From Aegilops tauschii subsp. strangulata (Eukaryota; Streptophyta; Magnoliopsida; Poales; Poaceae), in contig NC_053040.3 in NCBI RefSeq assembly GCF_002575655.3, forward strand, positions 456,740,780 to 456,804,779: 64,000 nt of DNA, in the 5' to 3' direction. A program made the translations under genes and the position numbers. Shown here one piece after another: positions 55,522-64,000 of the stretch. Positions within the stretch are counted from its first letter, which is position 1. Each line of letters begins with the position of its first letter. Below the pieces are notes generated by a model. That model worked only from the letters and a program-made list of their open reading frames with translations, did not search any database and was not told where the DNA came from.

Positions 55522-57087
55522 CCTTTTCAGAGTTCATTTGAAATGCTTTTCAATTTTAGGGTCTTATAGCTCAAAATAATTAGTAAATGCAAGAAAAATA
55601 ACAAATGAAGTCAGAAAGGATTGACAAATGATGATGTGGCTTTGAATGGTGCATTTTGAACACACAAAAAGTCAGGAGTTCAAATAAGTTTTAAAAAATG
55701 AAATCCCTTTGTAACAGACGAGTTTCCGGATGAAATCCTGATACTTTGAAAGAGATTGTCCGTTTTGTACACGAAGTGCATCCAGTTTTTGCCGTAACCC
55801 TCTCAACTTTCTTGCACATGCTATGTGGATGAAATGATGATATCATGCCAACTTTCAACCTTTTCAGAGTTCATTTGAAATGCTTTTCAATTTTAGGGTC
55901 TTATAGCTCAAAATAATTAGTAAATGCATGAGAAATAACAAATGAAGTCAGAAAGGATTGAAAAATGATGATGTGGCTTTGAATGGTGCATTTGGAACAC
56001 ACAAAAAGTCAGGAGTTCAAATAAGTTTTAAAAAACGAAGTCCCTTTGTAACAGACGAGTTTTCGTATGAAATCCTGATACTTTGAAAGAGATTGTCCGT
56101 TTTGTACACGAAGTGCATCCAGTTTTTGCCGTAACCCTCTCAACTTTCTTGCACATGCTATGTGGATGAAATGATGATATCATGCCAACTTTCAACCTTT
56201 TCAGAGTTCATTTGAAATGCTTTTCAATTTTAGGGTCTTATAGCTCAAAATAATTAGTAAATGCATGAAAAATAACAAATGAAGTCAGAAAGGATTGACA
56301 AATGATGATGTGGCTTTGAATGGTGCATTTTGAACACACAAAAAGTCAGGAGTTCAAATAAGTTTTAAAAAATGAAATCCCTTTGTAACAGACGAGTTTC
56401 CGGATGAAATCCTGATACTTTGAAAGAGATTGTCCGTTTTGTACACGAAGTGCATCCAGTTTTTGCCGTAACCCTCTCAACTTTCTTGCACATGCTATGT
56501 GGATGAAACGATGATATCATGCCAACTTTCAACCTTTTCAGAGTTCATTTTAAATGCTTTTCAATTTTAGGGTCTTATAGCTCAAAATAATTAGTAAATG
56601 CATGAGAAATAACAAATGAAGTCAGAAAGGATTGAAAAATGATGATGTGGCTTTGAATGGTGCATTTTGAACACACAAAAAGTCAGGAGTTCAAATAAGT
56701 TTTAAAAAATGAAATCCCTTTGTAACAGACGAGTTTCCGGATGAAATCCTGATACTTTGAAAGAGATTGTCCGTTTTGTACACGAAGTGCATCCAGTTTT
56801 TGCCGTAACCCTCTCAACTTTCTTGCACATGCTATGTGGATGAAATGATGATATCATGCCAACTTTCAACCTTTTCAGAGTTCATTTGAAATGCTTTTCA
56901 ATTTTAGGGTCTTATAGTTCAAAATAATTAGTAAATGCATGAAAAATAACAGATGAAGTCAGAAAGGATTGAAAAATGATGATGTGGCTTTGAATGGTGC
57001 ATTTTGAACACACAAAAAGTCAGGAGTTCAAATTAGGTTTAAAAAATGAAATCCCTTTGTAACACACGAGTTTCCGGATGAAATTTA
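55522..57087. repeat. Tandem array, 337-bp unit, four full copies and one partial
   Basis: The unit start CCTTTTCAGAGTTCATTTGA recurs at 55522, 55859, 56196, 56533 and 56870, a constant 337-bp spacing without any length change. The copies differ at only a handful of positions each. The last copy breaks off near 57087 within GAGTTTCCGGATGAAAT. There is no long frame in the unit. Confidence 0.95.
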
Positions 57088-57459
57088 AACTATTCAAATT
57101 TGGAAACTAATGGATTAACAGAAAGTTTATAATTATTCTGAGCTAAAAGCAAAAAGAATAAAAAAAATAAAGCAAAAATCAAAAGAAAATAAATAATTCC
57201 AAAAAAATTACTGGAAAAAATAAAAAAAATGCCGCCTAATAGGCCACACAGCCTGCATACGACTAGAAACCCATCTGCACATGGGCCAGGATGCAGGCCC
57301 GCAGGCCCAATAGGCCCAACATGGCAATGACAAAGGTAGGCATGTATAATGCCTGCATATTAGAGAGGAGCTCAGCACCTGAGCTGCAGCGCAGCTTATA
57401 AACAGGTGCTGAGCTCTCTCAGCTAGCGAGGTGGGACTAAACTTCCCACCGCACCGCGC

Positions 57460-57660
57460 CAGCACATTAGTCCCGGTTGGTGGCTCCAACCGGAACCAAT
57501 GCTCCCCTTTGGTCCCGGTTGGTGCCACCAACCGGGACCAAAGCCCTCTGCTTCCCGCCCTTTGCGCTGGTGAAAAGAGGCCTTTAGTCCCGGTTGGTGG
57601 CACCAACCGGGACCAAAGGGTGGGTATTGGTTTCGGTTGGAGCCACCAACCGGGACCAAA
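57460..57660. repeat. Internal block of CCCGGTTGGTGGC / GCCACCAACCGGGAC repeats
   Basis: Four inverted pairs of the subterminal CACTA word lie here, in the middle of the element. This may be the end of an older or nested CACTA-related segment, since such repeats normally lie near the termini. Confidence 0.7.
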
Positions 57661-57667
57661 GCCTTTG

Positions 57668-57676
57668 CTATATAAG
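57668..57676 (+). promoter_or_regulatory. TATA box of the CACTA cargo transcript
   Basis: CTATATAAG lies directly after the internal repeat block and before a GC-rich, Pro/Ser/Arg-coding leader (57700-57955). It probably starts the transcript covering the downstream ORFs and hairpins. Confidence 0.5.
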
Positions 57677-57699
57677 TAGCACTTTGGAAATTTTCTGAT

Positions 57700-58244
57700 T
57701 TCCATCGCCAGTCCCCCCGCCCGACGACGCCGCGAGCTCGATATCGATCTACGCCGCCAGGCTGCCCCGTCGTCGTCGCCGTCGCCCGTGCCCCCGAGCC
57801 CACGCCATCGCCCGTCGCCGTCGTCCTCCGGCCCCCCGCCGCCGTCGCCGTCGGCCTCCGCCGCGCGCCCCCGAGCCGTCGCCCCGTATACGTCACCGTC
57901 GCCGCCCTTCGCCCCCGGCCCGCCGCGGTCGCCGTCGCCCTCCGCCACCCTGTGAGGGCCGCCCCGATCCCCTCCTCCTCCTCCCTGTAATGGCCGCCGC
58001 CGCTGCCGCCGCGCCCCCTAGCTGTTGTAATTTAGATGTGTAGTTAATTTAGTTTAGATTTAGTTAATTTAGATGTGTAGTTTAGATTTTTCATATTTAG
58101 AAGTGTAGTTAGATGTGTAATTAGATGTGTAGTTAGATGTGTAGTTAGATGTGTAATTAATTTAGTTGTTGTAATTTAGATGTATTAATTTAGATGTGTA
58201 GTTTAGATTTTTCATATTTAGAAGTCATTTATGTATGTTCATAT
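57700..58244 (+). other. Leader region of the CACTA cargo transcript
   Basis: A GC-rich part (57700-58020) is open in several frames because of its codon-like CCG/CGCC composition, with no ATG-started domain. After it a low-complexity stretch repeats TTAGATGTGTAGTT (58028-58215). No protein is called. Confidence 0.4.
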
Positions 58245-58540
58245 TTAGAAGAAAAAGAAGGCGAGAAAAAAGGAAAATAAGAAGAGGAAGAAGGAGAAGA
58301 AGAAGAAGAATAAGAAGAAGAGGAGAGGAAGTAGAGGAGAAATAAATAAGAAGATGAAAAAGAAGAAAAAAAAGAGTAGAAGAAGAAGAAATAGAATAAT
58401 ATATTATTCTATTTTTTCTTCTTCTCCTCTATTCCTTCTTCTTCTCCTCTTTTTTTCTTTTTTTTCTTCGATCTCCTCCTCTATTCCTTTCTTCTTCTCC
58501 TCTTTTTTCGTCTTCTTCCTCTTCTTATTTTTTATCGGGT
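58245..58540. repeat. Purine-to-pyrimidine switch forming a large low-complexity inverted repeat
   Basis: About 150 bases of almost pure A/G (GAAGAAG words) are followed by about 130 bases of almost pure C/T (TTCTTCTCC words). The centre is a perfect 26-bp palindrome (58389-58414, around ATAATATATTAT). The two arms can pair as a hairpin of more than 100 bp with mismatches; each arm could also form triplex DNA. Confidence 0.85.
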
Positions 58541-58754
58541 ATGTCGTTGTCGATATATGTACCCCCCTCCCCGATAACTTTTAGTAAGTACTACTTAGAA
58601 AGTGTTTAATAGAATTAGTTAGAAAAATAATAGAAGTAGTTAAACTAGCTAGTTTATTTGTAGTAAGTACTACTTTATTATATTTATAGTAAGGAAATTA
58701 ATAGAACTAGTTTGTTTTTTAGTTAAAGCAATTATTCCCGCATCGACGTCGACG

Positions 58755-59156
58755 ATGCCTATCCCGCATCCTCGTCGTCGACTCGGCGGAGGAGGCCGGC
58801 TTGATCAGAGGGGCCATGTCCGGGACTGGGCTCCGCCGGGCTGGTTTTGGGAGGTCCTACCTTCCGGTGGGCGTAGGTTGGTGAGGAACCAGCCCGTCGT
58901 TGACCCGATCCTTGTTTGGTGGCGCTCGCGTGGGCCAGTGACGGTGCCGAGGCTTCCGGACACCACGGAGGAGGTACGTCACCGTGTCAGCGAGGAGGAC
59001 CAGCACGTCCGTCGCTACATGGTTGCGTTGGAGGGCAGGTTCGACAATACCTGGCAGGTTCTTCAGGGATCTCACTAGAGCTATGATCCTGTGATGGTTC
59101 CGTCCCTTTGGGTGTCCACCGCCCGCGCCGATGTCCGTCGGGCGCTACTGTTCTAG
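58755..59156 (+). pseudogene. CACTA-borne ORF, function unknown, one internal stop
   Basis: The frame reads MPIPHPRRRLGGGGRLDQRG, then PPGWFWEVLPSGGRRLVR, VWWRSRGPVTVPRLPDT, VSEEDQHVRRYMVALEGRF and VLQGSH before TAG (59076). Past it the same frame goes on with YDPVMVPSLWVSTARADVRR to TAG 59156, so the first stop is probably a mutation of a longer protein. I recall this protein as a recurrent CACTA-associated prediction in wheat; no domain is known to me. It is Trp- and Arg-rich. Confidence 0.6.
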
Positions 59157-59566
59157 TTGTACTAGCGATGCTATATGTATGATATTATTCGAGGTGTATT
59201 AGTGATAATATTCGGCGATGTACGGACGCATGGAGATGATGTAGTTTTGCTTATAATTGAATGCATCCTAATTTGAATACTACTTTATTTTGTGATTTGA
59301 TTTTGCTTATTGAATGCTCAAAGTGGAAAACTACTCCGATCCTACTTTGAATGCTAAAATTGGAGACCACTATGATTAGTTGATAGCTTATAGGGTTTTT
59401 GTTTTCACAGAAATCTAGGAGCCCCCCCGGCCCCCTCCATCATCCCCGCCGTCGTCCCCGTCACCGCCCCCTCCGACATCGAGGTGAGACCAGCCAAATC
59501 CTCTTTTAGAAAGATAATTAAACGATATTTCGGGTTGACTGTAAGTCTGTCGAGTCTCCACCATAT
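59157..59566 (+). other. Spacer with an exon-like block
   Basis: AT-rich sequence, then a GC-rich block (about 59410-59484) between an acceptor-like TTTTCACAG and a GAG/GTGAGA donor. It may be an exon of the cargo gene, but its frame is unclear. Confidence 0.35.
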
Positions 59567-59862
59567 ATGAGAGGACGAAGAATCCCGACTGTTGTCGTGG
59601 GGGTAGCTTCTCCTTCGTTCCCGTGTGCTAGACAATTTGGTGTAATGCACTCGAGAATGAAAGGAGGAGCTACCATCACCGACGGTCGCAAATGTCAGAG
59701 AGGAATCGGTGAGGGAGAGTTCCACCATATATATATGAGAGGACGAAGAATCCCGACTGTTGTCGTGGGGGTCGCTTCTCCTTTGTTCCCGTGTGCTAGC
59801 TAGACATTTTGGTGTAATGCACACGGGGACAAAGGGAGGAGCGACCATCACCAACAGTCGAA
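59567..59862. repeat. Two tandem hairpin units
   Basis: A segment starting ATGAGAGGACGAAGAATCCC occurs at about 59567 and 59735. Each copy contains an inverted repeat: CGACTGTTGTCGTGGGGGT.. (59586-59628) with ..ACCATCACCGACGGTCG (59647-59688), and the same arms at about 59754-59797 and 59819-59861. The second hairpin pairs better (about 85 percent by eye) with a loop of about 20 bases. Confidence 0.75.
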
Positions 59863-60013
59863 TGTATACACCACGTGAGCTGAGAGTTTTCAAGAAAAGA
59901 CTCGACAAACCGATAGTCAACCCGTGATGAGTAATAATGATCTAACTTAGGTTTTTTAGTACATATATTTAATTGTAGATGTTTAATATTTGAATTATAT
60001 ATGAACATAGGAA

Positions 60014-61206
60014 ATGTCGTACTCGGACGACGAAAGTCTCCCGGGGAAGTGCGACTGGTGCCACGACGACCGAGGTCAGTGCGACAGGCCTCACCTGGAC
60101 GAAGATCGGCGCTTCAGTATTAAGCTGGACGAGACGTTCGATGTTGAAACGGTACGCAACGACGACAAGTGTTATTTTTTCGTAATTAAGCACGGCTTCA
60201 ACTATTTCAACGTGTACTTTTCATCTTTTACAATTCGGCTAGCTTATCCCATGCCATGCAAGACGCTACGTCTTGGAGAGGATGGGTTTTGAAGACCATG
60301 AAAGTATGGAAACAAAGAAAATTCACCTAAGGACCCATCATGATATAGATTTTGAAGTAAAGCTGTATAATTCTGAGAGCGTAACCCATTTTGGTTGCAA
60401 AAATTGGGAAGCATTTTGCAAGATGCATGGTTTTGATGAGGGTATGCTTGTCACCATGGATCTTGGTGATCCTGACATCGAGCAAGACAATATGGACATT
60501 TGGGTCCTTGTTGATACGCCTCCAATTCTACCGCTATGTGAGTTTCTCAAACATAGTTATTAGCTAATTTATATTGTTCATTTCAAAATAGTTGACAGCT
60601 TATTTTCATTGACAGCTTATTTTGATTGTTCAAACAATGTGCGGAACATGGTAGACAGAACCTACTACACCGATGGCTCTGAGTTAACTTATAAGGAGAA
60701 AACTCATCTGGTCGGATTTTGTACTGATATTGAGAATTACAATATCTACAATCAAACTCCTCATCATTATGGTCCTCCATACGTGCCACTAGTGCACATG
60801 GTGAACTAAGGTAACTACTATGGAGATACCCTGGTAAGATTTCTTACTATTACGACATCCGTGCATAGTTCTAAAACTAGTGCATTATCATTGCTAACTA
60901 TGAAGTTATTACTATGTTTTTCAACAGATAATCCCAGAGGATTGTGTGCCTCATTTGATGTATCAGAATGGTAGGCTTGATGTTTTGAATATACAACCAG
61001 GCCATCCTACGAATCTGAATTGTCCATACCGGATTTCTAAAAGAAGTGGAGACATGCAAATCAAAGAATGGAAAAAATGTATGGACAGTCGCAAGGAGCT
61101 TCTTGGAAGCAAAAGGAAGCGAGGCGCAAGAATTGGAGACAGGATGATCTCCATTCTCCATAATGGAGAGTCAGGGTCTATATTGTTTTATGCTATTTTA
61201 CCTTAA
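60014..61206 (+). pseudogene. B3-domain-like protein carried by the CACTA element
   Basis: Three exons can be modelled with GT-AG introns: 60014-60555, 60616-60833 and 60928-61206. Exon 1 starts MSYSDDESLPGKCDWCHDDR (paired CxxC) and contains B3-like blocks RPHLDEDRRFSIKLDETFDV, CYFFVIKHGFNYFNVYF and a second B3-type signature GCKNWEAFCKMHGFDEG, MDLGDPD. Later parts read YGPPYVPLVHMVN and IIPEDCVPHLMYQNGR, with KRSGDMQIKEWKKCM near the end. B3 domains bind specific DNA motifs in plant transcription factors. An extra T near 60290 shifts the frame and TAA (60807-60809) interrupts exon 2, so this copy is inactive. Exon borders and everything else are well kept. Confidence 0.72.
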
Positions 61207-61417
61207 AGAGGGTATTTCGGTCCTACCTAATACTGATGATCATGTGCTAAGAACAATTAAGTAGGGTTGGTTCGATGACTGTGAGGATGATGATCGTATG
61301 ACTTGTTATTAATAACGAGTAGAAGTTGTATGATGATGATTAGTAGGACTTGTTATTATATATGACGATGCATGATGCGTGCATGAAGAGTTATTATATA
61401 TCAGCGGGTGAAATGAA

Positions 61418-61552
61418 CATGGATTGGATTGAAGTGAAGGCAACATGCATGTGGTGCGTGTCGAAAGTAGTACAATCCAAACTTGATCAAGTCCGGATTA
61501 GTATTACTTTCGACATGCACCACATGTTGCCTTCACTTCAATCTAAGCCATG
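61418..61552 (+). ncRNA. miRNA-precursor-like hairpin in the CACTA element
   Basis: Two arms of about 58 nt pair almost completely. The left arm runs 61418-61479 and contains TTGAAGTGAAGGCAACATG; the right arm runs 61496-61552 with the complement CATGTTGCCTTCACTTCAA. The only larger defect is a 4-nt bulge (CATG) on the left arm, plus a few single mismatches near the loop. The loop (about 16 nt) is short. Length, stem quality and loop size are like plant pre-miRNAs. Expression is unknown, and I do not recognise a known mature miRNA. An inverted-repeat siRNA source is an alternative. Confidence 0.6.
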
Positions 61553-61724
61553 TTTAGGCATAGCAGTACGTAGCGTTGGTAAACCAAGCACGGAGATATA
61601 TGAGCGGACACTTCTCTCTAATAGCTACCTAATAACAACCTAAATTAACCCCCCAAAACCCCCAAACCCCCCCCTTTCAAAAAAACAAAAACCTCAGCTC
61701 CTGCCAGGTGCTGACGCGTGGATG

Positions 61725-61935
61725 CCTATTATTCCCGGTTGGTGGCACCAACCGGGACCAAAGGCCCTCCTGCCTGGGCTCCCCGCACCGGCCACGTGGA
61801 CGGCCTTTAGTCCCGGTTCGTGTAAGAACCGGGACTAAAGGGCTAGGGCATTAGTAACGACCCTTTAGTCCCGGTTCCTGAACCGGGACTAAAGGCCCTT
61901 ATGAACCGGGGTAAAAGCCCCTTTTCCTACTAGTG
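61725..61935. repeat. Right subterminal CACTA repeats and terminus
   Basis: CCCGGTTGGTGGCACCAACC, TTTAGTCCCGGTTC and their inverses form four hairpins before the terminus CTACTAGTG. Confidence 0.82.
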
Positions 61936-62199
61936 TTCTGGATGTGTGGTGGACGAACGGGCTGCGTATCCGGATTCGTCTCGTCGTTCTGAGCAACTTT
62001 CATGGAAAGTATTTCCATCTGAGTTACGGATTAAAAGATATGATTTTCAAAAGAATTTATTAATTTCTGGAATTTAATTAATTATTTAATTTAATTCGAA
62101 ATTTGGATTTATGACATCAGCATGATGTCATGCTGACGTCAGCAGTCAACGTTGACCGTTGACCTGGTCAACCGGACAGGTGGGTCCCACCTGTCACGG

Positions 62200-62410
62200 C
62201 TGTTAGCTAATTAACTACTGTTTAATTAAATTAACTAACTAATTAGATTAATTTAAACAGGATTAATTAACTTAATTAATTTAGTTAATTAATTAATTAA
62301 ATTTATTTTTATTTTTATTTTCCTTATTTATTTATTTATTAATTTTTATTAATTAATTTATTATTTTTATTATTATTATTATTATTATTTTAATCATCAT
62401 TTTTTTCTTT
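62200..62410. repeat. AT-rich low-complexity block in the gypsy LTR
   Basis: Runs of TTAATTAA, TTATTTATT and (TTA)n make up the stretch. No gene. Confidence 0.85.
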
Positions 62411-63914
62411 TCGTTCTGTGGGTGCGGGGGCCCACCTGTCTGTGGCCCAAGGGGGTTCGGGCCTAGGGGCAGTGGCTCAGGGGGGCGAGGCCCCACCTGG
62501 CAGTGGCCCAGGGGCCTTAGCGGAGCGGGCGAGGCGTGGGCGCCCGTGTGCGCCCGAGGCCACCAGGGGGCGGCGACGCCGGCCACGGCAGAGGCCGGCC
62601 GCGGTGCGGCCAGTGCGCAGGCCGGGCGGCAGCGACGCGCCGACGTGCGCGGGGGCGAGCGGCGGAGGCGAGGGGAGGCGTGCGCGGCCCAGGGGTGCAG
62701 GGCGAGGCCAAGGCAGGGGGGTGAGCACGGCGGGAGGTGCGGGCGCGGCGGTGAGCGCGGCCGAGCGCGCGCGGGGGGCGCGGCGACCGCGGCGTGTGCG
62801 CGCTGGACAGGGGGGCGGTGGCCACGGCGAGTCCATGGCCGGAGCGGGGCGCGCTGGCCGTGGTCGGTGGAGAGGCGCCCGCGGGGAGGAGCGCTGGGCA
62901 AGGGGCCGCAGCGGGCGGACGGGGCGTGTGGTCTGGCGGACCCGGCGACGAGCGGCGACGGCGCGCGCGTGGCAGGAGCAGTGGGGCGCGGTCATGGCAG
63001 AGAGAGGAGGGGGGAAGCTCACAGAGGAGGAGTAGGGCACGGGCAGCGGGCGCAGGGTGGAGGTCGAGGACGACGCGACGGAGACGAGGCGCAGCGGCGT
63101 GCGTCGACGGCGTCGGGGAGGCGGAATCGAGGTAGCTTCGGGCGAGGTCCAATCATGGCGAGCGGCGAGGCGACGGGGTCAGGGGCAGGCGCAGGGTCGG
63201 GGTGCGCCGTGCGGGAGGAGACGGAGAGGCGACGCAGATGAGGTGGCGAGGGGCGACGGCGAGGTGGTCGGGGCTCGCTGCCCCGATCTCGATCCAGACG
63301 GGATCGGGTGAGGGAGGGGGAGTGGGGAAAGTGTCGGTGGAGTGGGTGGGGGTGAGGGGATAAGGGAGGCCGGTTGGGCCAGGGTGGAGCTGGGCCAGGT
63401 GGGTCGGAGTGGGCCTTTCGGACGGGGGGGATGGTGCTGGCCGGCTGGGCCGCTTGGCCCAGTTGGCCAGGGGGTTCCTTTCATTTTTTTTGTTTGTGTT
63501 TCTTTTCTGTTTTATTTTAGTTACATTTTATTTTAGTTTTGTAAAATGCCAAATGAGCACCTAAATTAGTATTACTAATTAGTCCACTGCCACAATTAGC
63601 TTGGCACCTAAAATAAAATATTTTGTAATTGTTTAGTATTTAAAGTATTTAAATAATAGTTTTGCTACTATTTTATTACCATTTGAATATTTGAACATTT
63701 TATAAAAGTGTGGTTCTCCACCATAATTACCTACACATTATTTGGCACAACCCGAACATTTTAGTTTTAAAGTTTGAAAACTTTTGTTGTTTGCCTTTTA
63801 TTCAATTTTGAATTTGAATTGGTTTTTGAACTAACGCGGGATTAACTACTCTGACAGAGGTGACGTGGCATCAATAGCAGGGAATTACTGTAGTCTAATT
63901 ATCCGGGCGTCACA

Positions 63915-64000
63915 ATTCTCCTCCACTACAAGAAATCTCGTCCTGAGATTTAAGAGGGGTGTAAGGGGGAAAGTTCTGGTTACGAAAGTCTAATGGATCT
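63915..64000 (-). mobile_element. 3' edge of the gypsy internal region (polypurine tract), continues past the window
   Basis: On the minus strand the sequence reads CTCAGGACGAGATTTCTTGT then AGTGGAGGAGAAT directly before the LTR. A GGACGA-ATTT motif followed by a purine tract is typical of the 3' end of gypsy internal regions. The remaining bases are too few to show pol. Confidence 0.65.

Larger units (their letters stand above)
54813..61935 (+). mobile_element. CACTA transposon, 7.1 kb, non-autonomous, with gene cargo
   Basis: The ends are CACTAGTAGAAAA (54813) and TTTTCCTACTAGTG (to 61935), an inverted pair. Flanking triplets are TTA and TTC, so the duplication has one mismatch. Subterminal TTTAGTCCCGGTT / AACCGGGACTAAAG repeats occur at 54865-55070, 57460-57660 and 61725-61915. 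Cargo: a 337-bp tandem array, a TATA box with a Pro-rich leader, an ORF at 58755, hairpins, and a B3-like gene. No CACTA transposase (TNPD) was seen. Confidence 0.85.
52922..63914 (-). mobile_element. 3' LTR of a minus-strand large-LTR gypsy element, split by a CACTA element
   Basis: The LTR begins (minus strand) TGTGACGCCCGGATAATTAG at 63914 and ends ..CGGGGGCGTCACA at 52922. Without the CACTA insertion (54813-61935) it is about 3.9 kb. Beyond 63914 the minus-strand upstream sequence ends GTAGTGGAGGAGAAT, a polypurine tract typical of gypsy elements, so the internal region continues past the window. The LTR holds an AT-rich block (62200-62410) and a very GC-rich block (62420-63460), whose long open frames on all strands are composition artefacts. 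The left flank GATGC should be its target-site duplication. Confidence 0.75.

Noticed and set aside
57208..57948. 246-codon minus-strand frame
   Set aside because: It crosses CACTA subterminal repeats and the GC-rich leader; antisense to the presumed cargo transcript and without any domain.
58354..58584. Lysine- then serine/phenylalanine-rich small protein
   Set aside because: It is the purine/pyrimidine low-complexity block read through, with no evidence of translation.
62353..63484. Long open frames on both strands (up to 231 codons)
   Set aside because: This is the GC-rich part of a gypsy LTR. Frames overlap in all phases and have low-complexity composition.

Overview
This window is plant nuclear DNA, almost certainly from a Triticeae grass (wheat, Aegilops or barley group). 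The evidence is nested Angela/WIS-type Ty1-copia LTRs, large-LTR gypsy elements with TGTRACGCCC termini, CACTA elements with CCCGGTT..AACCGGGAC subterminal repeats, Stowaway (CTCCCTC) and PIF/Harbinger (GAGCATCTC) elements, and grass gene families in remnant form. No prokaryotic feature, tRNA, rRNA or CRISPR array was seen. Nearly all of the 64 kb is transposable-element DNA. Only two loci look like intact host genes: a 77-codon single-exon gene of unknown function (6953-7186, minus) and a two-exon SINA-like RING E3 ubiquitin ligase (49186-50279, minus).

Layout. 1-432 is a LINE 3' end. 1706-6242 is a TIR element with palindromic ends and a nested hAT MITE. 6953-7186 is the orphan gene. 7961-9420 is a long-TIR element with another hAT MITE inside. 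10090-11114 (Mutator-type, minisatellite-bearing) and 11206-11456 (foldback MITE) both sit in a decayed LINE (11126-12240). 12303-13502 is a frameshifted pseudogene of a grass beta-propeller-like (DUF1618-type) family. 14095-15283 is a Harbinger-type element carrying an AP2/ERF pseudogene, inserted in a Stowaway MITE. 15358-17613 is a dead second SINA-like gene, broken by a 1.8-kb TIR element (with its own decayed ORF) and by a hAT transposon whose transposase (18278-20552) is largely intact. 21291-25527 is a solo large LTR.

26200-46084 is one nest. TE1, a copia element with target-site duplication ACAGT at both outer ends, carries a CACTA element in gag, a hAT MITE in pol and an inversion of its 3' end. 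A second copia element, TE2 (36723-45230), lies in its damaged 3' end. 46085-48720 is a LINE on the minus strand into which TE1 apparently inserted. After the intact SINA-like gene come a Harbinger transposase remnant, a Stowaway-like MITE, a copia RT fragment with a long hairpin, and the 3' LTR of a minus-strand gypsy element (52922-63914). That LTR is split by a 7.1-kb CACTA (54813-61935) carrying a 337-bp tandem array, two ORF remnants (one B3-like) and several miRNA-precursor-like hairpins.

How things work together. Target-site duplications order many of the insertions. Potential autonomous/non-autonomous pairs are visible: the hAT transposase with MITEs of similar ends, and the Harbinger transposase with the AP2-carrying Harbinger element. 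The best candidates for something new are the hairpin at 61418-61552, the tandem hairpins at 59586-59861, and the transposon-borne transcription-factor ORFs (AP2 and B3). Family names are from memory of sequence hallmarks; no database search was possible.
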